Positions 59,701 to 64,000 of a DNA stretch of 64,000 bases are shown piece after piece. Positions within the stretch are counted from its first letter, which is position 1, and each line of letters begins with the position of its first letter. This DNA comes from Pachypanchax playfairii. Taxonomy: Eukaryota; Chordata; Actinopteri; Cyprinodontiformes; Aplocheilidae. The stretch lies in the NCBI GenBank assembly GCA_006937955.1, contig SSNP01000400.1:1-64000 (forward strand). The letters are read 5' to 3'. Both the position numbers and the translations under genes were made by a program. A model generated the notes under the pieces. That model was not told the origin of the DNA, searched no databases, and saw only the letters and a program-made list of their open reading frames with translations.

Positions 59701-60579
59701 GAGGGTCCAGTGGCTGTTTGGTGGTGGTCAGAGGGTCCGGTGGCTGTTTGGTGGTGGTCAGAGGGTCCGGTGGCTGTTTGGTGGTGGTCAGAGGGTCCGG
59801 TGGCTGTTTGGTGGTGGTCAGAGGACGCGGTGGCTGTTTGGTGGTGGTCAGACGGTCCGGTGCCTGTTTGGTGGTGGTCAGACGGTCCAGGGGCTGTTTG
59901 GTGGTGGTCAGAGGGTCTGGTGGCTGTTTGGTGGTGGTCAGACGGTCCAGGGGCTGTTTGGTGGTGGTCAGAGGGTCCGGTGGCTGTTTGGTGGTGGTCA
60001 GAGGGTCCGGTGGCTGTTTGGTGGAGGTCAGAGGGTCCGGTGGCTGTTTGGTGGTGGTCAGACGGTCCAGGGGCTGTTTGGTGGTGGTCAGAGGGTCTGG
60101 TGGCTGTTTGGTGGTGGTCAGAGGGTCCAGTGGCTGTTTGGTGGTGGTCAGAGGGTGCGGTGGCTGTTTGGTGGTGGTCAGAGGGTGCGGTGGCTGTTTG
60201 GTGGTGGTCAGAGGGTCCGGTGGCTGTTTGGTGGTGGTCAGAGGGTCCGGTGGCTGTTTGGTGGTGGTCGGAGGGTCCGGTGGCTGTTTGTTGGTGGTCA
60301 GAGGGTCCGGTGGCTGTTTGGTGGTGGTCAGAGGGTGAGGTGGCTGTTTGGTGGTGGTCAGACGGTGCGGTGGCTGTTTGGTGGTGGTCGGAGGGTCCGG
60401 TGGCTGTTTGTTGGTGGTCAGAGGGTCCAGTGGCTGTTTGGTGGTGGTCGGAGGGTCCGGTGGCTGTTTGGTGGTGGTCAGAGGGTCCAGTGGCTGTTTG
60501 GTGGTGGTCAGAGGGTGCGGTGGCTGTTTGGTGGTGGTCAGAGGGTGCGGTGGCTGTTTGGTGGTGGTCAGAGGGTGAA
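56694..60579 (+). repeat. 30-bp minisatellite, about 130 units, amplified from a SINE
   Basis: Regular 30-bp units, TTTGGTGGTGGTCAGAGGGT followed by CCGGTGGCTG, over 3.9 kb. Units vary at a few positions (CAGAGG/CGGAGG; GGGT/CGGT; CCGG/GCGG/CCAG/TCTG; GCTG/CCTG). Groups of variants recur as blocks, for example AGAGGACGCGG next to GACGGTCCGGTGCCTG at 58000, 59280, 59550 and 59820. Single-base losses near 59008 and a shortened unit near 59428 shift the frame. Three plus-strand frames and one minus-strand frame are open for hundreds to over a thousand codons because 30 is divisible by 3; none is considered a gene. The plus strand is G-rich and could form G-quadruplexes. Confidence 0.97.
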
Positions 60580-61674
60580 TGTTTAAACAATCTAATTTAA
60601 AACAAAAGATGATGTAAAGCTAACAGTGAAACAAAGTGATGATCTATAAAACAAACACAACTTAATACACAGATTATTATGTTATTAATAAACAGATCTA
60701 TCTAGCTGAATTCTTTTACTACTGTCTTTGTGAAACCACAGGTTCCTGCCTGAGTCAGTTGCCATGTATAAATATTAAGTTTAACTAAAGCAAACACTAG
60801 AAATCACTGCGTTACACTGAACATCTTCAAACAATAAATCAGTCATTTATCAGTCTGTCAGTATTTAAACATAAACTAGTGGTTGTATGAAATGGGTGAT
60901 TATTATAGTGACATAGAACATGTACTGTACATTGACATTTAACCCAACTATATTTTGATCATTCCTAACATTTAAGTTTGTACAAATCTGGGATTGTAAA
61001 GTAGAAGTTATGAAGTTACTGTGAATGTACAGATTACAGTATCTCTCTAACTTCATCCTGTTGTTGCTGAATGATGAGGTAGCAAGAAAAGTGTTTGCCC
61101 AGTGTTTTATTTTTGTCTCTGCAGCTGCTACAGCCCTCTGGTGACAAAAACAAGCTGTTTTCTCAGCAGTAAAAAAGAATTACTGGGGAAGGGTTAGACT
61201 TTACAGGGATAAAATATGTGATGAACAACTTCCTCTCATCTTAGCAAAACTAAAGCTGCCTTAAGGTCCTCACCAAATAAACTCAAACAATGAACCATAG
61301 TAAGCCAAATCCATAATAATGTCTTTATCTCTTTCTCTGGTGTAATTGATCCTTCTATAGATATAATCATGGAACGTAAACAAGTCTGATCTCTGCCGAG
61401 TCTCTTCTTCCTCTTTTCTCCTTTCGGTCTGTAAAATCTGGATAATGTAATTACAGCATGCTGCCATGTGACTGAAAGACTTTCAATGAAACATATTGTC
61501 ACAATTCTTTTGTTTGGAATGTGTTTTGTATTTTTAGACCCTGATGGAATGTGGCCCGTTATCTTAGCTCAGATTTTCAAAATAAAATCTCCAATCGAGA
61601 TATTGGACCAGTCCTTGAAAGATGATACCAGATATTAAACCCAGTTTGATACTGTATAAATAAAACTCAGTCAG
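60580..61674. other. plppr5 intron 1 spacer, no gene seen
   Basis: About 1.1 kb of AT-rich unique sequence. Open frames at 60865-61056 and 61236-61502 (minus) are unconvincing. Confidence 0.5.
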
Positions 61675-61740
61675 TCAGACGTCATGAATCCCTGAAGGTA
61701 AATGAGATGTTGTAGTAAGACAGTTCTTCTTCAGAGACTC
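61675..61740 (-). repeat. Flank of array 3, inverted copy of 44159-44221
   Basis: TCAGACGTCATGAATCCCTG through CTTCTTCAGAGAC. About 94% identical, after reverse complementing, to the block bordering array 2. Outside TCAGACGTC the two loci differ, which fixes one end of the duplicated unit. Confidence 0.9.
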
Positions 61741-61745
61741 ATTCT

Positions 61746-64000
61746 AGAAGGTTCTAGCAGACAGGAAGGATCTCCTGTAGAGGGTTCTAGCAGACAGGAA
61801 GGATCTCCTGTAGAGGGTTCTAGCAGACAGGAAGGATCTCCTGTAGAGGGTTCTAGCAGACAGGAAGGATCTCCTGTAGAGGGTTCTAGCTGTGGACAGG
61901 AAGGATCTCCTGTAGAGGGTTCTAGCTGTGGACGGGAAGGATCTCCTGTAGAGGGTTCTAGCTGTGGACGGGAAGGATCTCCTGTAGAGGGTTCTAGCTG
62001 TGGACGGGAAGGATCTCCTGTAGAGGGTTCTAGCTGTGGACTGGAAGGATTTCCTGTAGAGGGTTCTAGCTGTGGACGGGAAGGATCTCCTGTAGAGGGT
62101 TCTAGATGTGGACGGGAAGGATCTCCTGTAGAGGGTTCTAGCTGTGGACAGGAAGGATCTCCTGTAGAGGGTTCTAGCAGACAGGAAGGATCTCCTGTAG
62201 AGGGTTCTAGCTGTGGACAGGAAGGATCTCCTGTAGAGGGTTCTAGCTGTAGACGGGAAGGATCTCCTGTAGAGGGTTCTAGCAGACAGGAAGGATCTCC
62301 TGTAGAGGGTTCTAGCAGACGGGAAGGATCTCCTGTAGAGGGGTCTAGCAGACGGGAAGGATCTCCTGTAGAGGGTTCTAGCTGTGGACAGGAAGGATCT
62401 CCTGTAGAGGGTTCTAGCTGTGGATGGGAAGGATCTCCTGTAGAGGGTTCTAGCTGCGGACGGGAAGGATCTCCTGTAGAGGGTTCTACCTGTGGACAGG
62501 AAGGATCTCCTGTAGATCGTTCTAGCTGTGGACAGGAAGGATCTCCTGTAGAGGGTTCTAGCCTGTGGACGGGAAGGATCTCCTGTAGAGGGTTCTAGCT
62601 NNNNNNNNNNNNNTGTAGAGGGTTCTAGCAGACAGGAAGGATCTCCTGTAGAGGGTTCTAGCAGACAGGAAGGATCTCCTGTAGAGGGTTCTAGCTGTGG
62701 ACAGGAAGGATCTCCTGTAGAGGGTTCTAGCTGTGGACAGGAAGGATCTCCTGTAGAGGGTTCTAGCAGACAGGAAGGATCTGCTGTAGAGGGTTCTAGC
62801 TGTGGACAGGAAGGATCTCCTGTAGAGGGTTCTAGCTGTGGACAGGAAGGATCTCCTGTAGAGGGTTCTAGCTGTAGACGGGAAGGATCTCCTGTAGAAG
62901 GTTCTAGCTGTGGACGGGAAGGATCTCCTGTAGAAGGTTCTAGCTGTGGACGGGAAGGATCTCCTGTAGAGGGTTCTAGCTGTGGACGGGAAGGATCTCC
63001 TGTAGAGGGTTCTAGCTGTGGACTGGAAGGATTTCCTGTAGAGGGTTCTAGCTGTGGACGGGAAGGATCTCCTGTAGAGGGTTCTAGGTGTGGCCGGGAA
63101 GGATCGCCTGTAGAGGGTTCTCGCTGTGGACAGGAAGGATCTCCTGTAGAATGTTCTAGATGTGGACAGGAAGGATCTCCTGTAGAGGGTTCTAGCTGTA
63201 GACGGGAAGGATCTCCTGTAGAGGGTTCTAGCTGTGGACAGGAAGGATCTCCTGTAGAGGGTTCTAGCTGTAGACAGGAAGGATCTCCTGTAGAGGGTTC
63301 TAGCAGACAGGAAGGATCTCCTGTAGAGGGTTCTACCTGTTGATGGGAAGGATCTCCTGTAGAGGGTTCTAGCTGTGGACAGGAAGGATCTCCTGTAGAG
63401 GGTTCTAGATGTAGACGGGAAGGATCTCCTGTAGAGGGTTCTAGCTGTGGACAGGAAGGATCTCCTGTAGAGGGTTCTAGCTGTAGACAGGAAGGATCTC
63501 CTGTAGAGGGTTCTAGCTGTAGACGGGAAGGATCTCCTGTAGAGGGTTCTAGCAGACAGGAAGGATCGCCTGTAGAGGGTTCTAGGTGTGGACGGGAAGG
63601 ATCTCCTGTAGAGGGTTCTAGCTGTGGACGGGAAGGATCTCCTGTAGAGGGTTCTAGCTGTGGACGGGAAGGATCTCCTGTAGAGGGTTCTAGGTGTGGA
63701 CGGGAAGAATCTCCTGTAGAGGGTTCTAGCTGTGGACAGGAAGGATCTTCTGTAGAGGGTTCTAGATGTGGACGGGAAGGATCTCCTGTAGAGGGTTCTA
63801 GCTGTGGACAGGAAGGATCTCCTGTAGAGGGTTCTAGATGTGGACGGGAAGGATCTCCTGTAGAGGGTTCTAGCTGTGGACAGGAAGGATCTCCTGTAGA
63901 GGGTTCTAGCTGTGGATGGGAAGGATCTCCTGTAGAGGGTTCTAGCTGTGGACTGGAAGGATTTCCTGTAGAAGGTTCTAGCTGTGGACAGGAAGGATCT
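61746..64000 (-). repeat. 36-bp minisatellite array 3 (inverted), runs off the window
   Basis: The same 36-bp family as arrays 1 and 2 but in reverse orientation (GGATCTCCTGTAGAGGGTTC then TAGCTGTGGACAGGAA). It includes 33-bp units (TTCTAGCAGACAGGAAGG) like those of array 2 and lacks the 16-bp partial units of array 1. An assembly gap lies at 62601-62613. The open frame 61702-62598 (298 codons) is an artefact. Located in plppr5 intron 1. Confidence 0.97.
62601..62613. other. Assembly gap (13 N)
   Basis: Run of 13 undetermined bases inside minisatellite array 3, where assembly would be expected to fail. Array length and continuity around it are uncertain. Confidence 0.99.

Noticed and set aside
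56616..60600. Open frames of 525 to 1317 codons through the 30-bp array on both strands
   Set aside because: The unit length is divisible by 3 and contains no stop in several frames, so several frames are open at once. Translated repeats (FGGGQRVRWL, VVVRGSGGCL, HHQTATGPSD) match no protein, and the sequence derives from a SINE.

Overview
The window is vertebrate nuclear DNA, almost certainly from a ray-finned (teleost) fish. It has two spliced-gene first exons with fish-like sequence, young Tc1/mariner elements, tRNA-derived SINEs of the teleost kind, LINE fragments and a very large load of tandem repeats. No prokaryotic gene organisation is present.

Two real genes are recognised, each by its first coding exon. 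On the minus strand, 11329-11400 encodes the N-terminus of plppr4 (PRG-1), ending at a consensus splice donor. On the plus strand, 49532-49735 encodes the N-terminus of plppr5 (PRG-5), also ending at a consensus donor. They are divergent (head to head), the arrangement of PLPPR4 and PLPPR5 on human chromosome 1p21, so this is a conserved gene pair. Positions 1-11328 are plppr4 intron 1, 11401-49531 is the shared intergenic region of about 38 kb, and 49736-64000 is plppr5 intron 1. Later exons of both genes lie outside the window.

Most of the rest is tandem repeat. A 36-bp minisatellite family forms three arrays: 1-9815, 36213-44143 and, inverted, 61746-64000. Others are a GATA/GACA microsatellite beside the plppr4 donor (10762-11296), a 44-bp array (11941-13609), an 8.3-kb array of 14/11-bp units with higher-order structure (14757-23105), a 33-bp array (27376-27944), CCAT-type microsatellites (33876-34230, 46097-46616) and a 3.9-kb array of 30-bp units (56694-60579). 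The 30-bp array grows directly out of a SINE, and its unit is an internal piece of that SINE. Many long open frames run through these arrays because most unit lengths are multiples of three; none is a credible gene.

Mobile elements include a full-length Tc1-like element with an intact DD34E transposase and identical 200-bp inverted repeats (23151-24752), and a full-length element with an intact DD36E transposase (25139-26359). There is also a decayed relative of the second (32508-33687), a hAT-like remnant with a broken BED zinc finger (28345-29022), a TTAA-flanked element (54582-55660) and an 81-bp MITE (48384-48464). LINE/SINE mosaics lie near 35 kb, 47 kb and 50-52 kb. The most notable points are the SINE-born minisatellite, the inverted 36-bp arrays with a shared flank on either side of plppr5 exon 1, the two intact transposases, and paired NRF1-type motifs at the plppr4 promoter and at a candidate upstream first exon.
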